From positions 1 through 6,030 of the forward strand of contig JAQTNZ010000156.1 of assembly GCA_028713595.1 (NCBI GenBank): DNA of 6,030 bases, given 5' to 3'. Source of the DNA: Methylovulum sp. (lineage in GTDB: Bacteria; Pseudomonadota; Gammaproteobacteria; Methylococcales; Methylomonadaceae). This document shows, piece after piece, positions 5,459 to 6,030 of this stretch. Below the pieces are notes generated by a model, which saw nothing but the letters and a program-made list of their open reading frames with translations, had not been told where the DNA came from and searched no databases. Every line of letters begins with the position of its first letter. Positions within the stretch are counted from its first letter, which is position 1. Made by a program: the position numbers and the translations under genes.

Positions 5459-6030
5459 TCAATCCCGTTTGCTGGCATAAACCCGCAAACGCACATAATC
5501 CGCCGTCCAGCCGTTATCCTCGCTATATAACAGAGGCCGCAAGCGCTCGCCGACTTCTTGTAAGAACACTGTTTTTTGCGTGGATGGCAAATGCCGGACA
5601 ATGCCCTCGGCGAATATTTCCAACCATTTGCTGATGCCGCTGGTTAAGGGTGTGGGTCTTGGGGTAAGCCGAATATAGTTGACCTTAAACCCTGCCTGCT
5701 CCAACAGCTGTTGGTAAGTATCAGGTTCCGGGAAATACCACGGATTGACAAATTCGCCCCAGCTGGGGTGTTGGCTAAAAACATAAGCCATAGCCTCGAC
5801 TAAAGCAGCGATGTTGCCCGCCCCGCCGAATTCGGCGACAAAACGTCCGCCCGGTTTTAAGGTGGCATAGACACCTTGCAACACCTGTTCCGGTTGCGTC
5901 ATCCAATGCAAGGCGGCATTGCTGAACACGGCGGCAAATTCCTCGTGATAATCCAACGCACAGCCATCCTTTATGTACGCCGCCAATCCGCGTGCGCGGG
6001 CAGTGGCAACCATGTCGGGGCTGGCATCTA
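5459..6030 (-). CDS. Class I SAM-dependent methyltransferase, 5' partial
   Basis: The visible part, about 190 residues, is the C-terminal two thirds of a Rossmann-fold methyltransferase that transfers a methyl group from S-adenosylmethionine to an unidentified acceptor, presumably in the cytoplasm. The frame continues past the right edge: the codons before Met at 6013 read DASPD, the acidic loop after beta-2 that contacts the SAM ribose, so ATG 6013 is internal and motif I (the glycine-rich loop) is outside. Following are FAAVFSNAALHWM (motif around beta-4), a helix, and LKPGGRFVAEFGG (motif around beta-5). The C-terminal FPEPDTYQQLLEQAGF and following region resemble the type-11/trans-aconitate methyltransferase-like group, but the substrate cannot be told. 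It is convergent with modE and shows no tie to molybdenum. Confidence 0.85.
   Translation of the reverse strand, partial: DASPDMVATARARGLAAYIKDGCALDYHEEFAAVFSNAALHWMTQPEQVLQGVYATLKPGGRFVAEFGGAGNIAALVEAMAYVFSQHPSWGEFVNPWYFPEPDTYQQLLEQAGFKVNYIRLTPRPTPLTSGISKWLEIFAEGIVRHLPSTQKTVFLQEVGERLRPLLYSEDNGWTADYVRLRVYASKRD

Noticed and set aside
5459..6013. ATG at 6013 as the methyltransferase start
   Set aside because: The in-frame codons before it read DASPD, part of the conserved SAM-binding loop, so the protein begins further upstream, outside the window.

Overview
The window is a molybdate uptake and regulation locus from a Gram-negative bacterium, flanked by two unrelated genes that are cut by the window edges. 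The signal-peptide-bearing periplasmic binding protein, the OprP/OprO-like outer-membrane porin ending in Phe, and the E. coli-like full-length ModE point to a proteobacterium, most likely a gammaproteobacterium. Moderate GC and frequent Thr/Asn-rich outer-membrane sequence would suit a Methylococcales-type methanotroph, but that is an impression, not a demonstration.

Layout, left to right. Positions 2-565 (+) hold the C-terminal part of a cytoplasmic K+-channel regulator (RCK: TrkA-N then TrkA-C), its start lying outside the window. A probable intrinsic terminator follows (575-608). Converging on it from the right is the minus-strand operon modA-modB-modC (2731 down to 613), with gaps of 12 and 1 bases. 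A 165-base divergent control region (2732-2896) separates modA from a plus-strand unit: an OprP/OprO-family porin (2897-4435), a very short bridging reading frame (4462-4530) and a full-length ModE regulator with two Mop domains (4524-5303). A strong hairpin (5368-5410) closes this unit. The last gene (5459-6030, minus) is the C-terminal part of a class I SAM-dependent methyltransferase. No gene-free stretch exceeds 300 bases, and I see no RNA genes, insertion sequences or CRISPR arrays.

Proposed working of the locus. The porin would let the oxyanion cross the outer membrane, ModA would capture it in the periplasm, and ModB with ModC would pump it inward. ModE would sense cytoplasmic molybdate through its Mop domains and control the divergent promoters. 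The only transporter-type functions that rest directly on sequence motifs are modABC and modE; the porin's role in molybdate uptake is inferred from position.

Points that stand out: the porin is embedded in the mod locus; ModC lacks the usual C-terminal Mop/TOBE domain; modE has an internal, well-placed Shine-Dalgarno and ATG that would release a free di-Mop (molbindin, ModG-like) protein; modE itself has no Shine-Dalgarno and appears coupled to a tiny upstream frame; and a GATAT...ATATC motif with a shared TCAT(A/G)CG core occurs both in the control region and just after modE.
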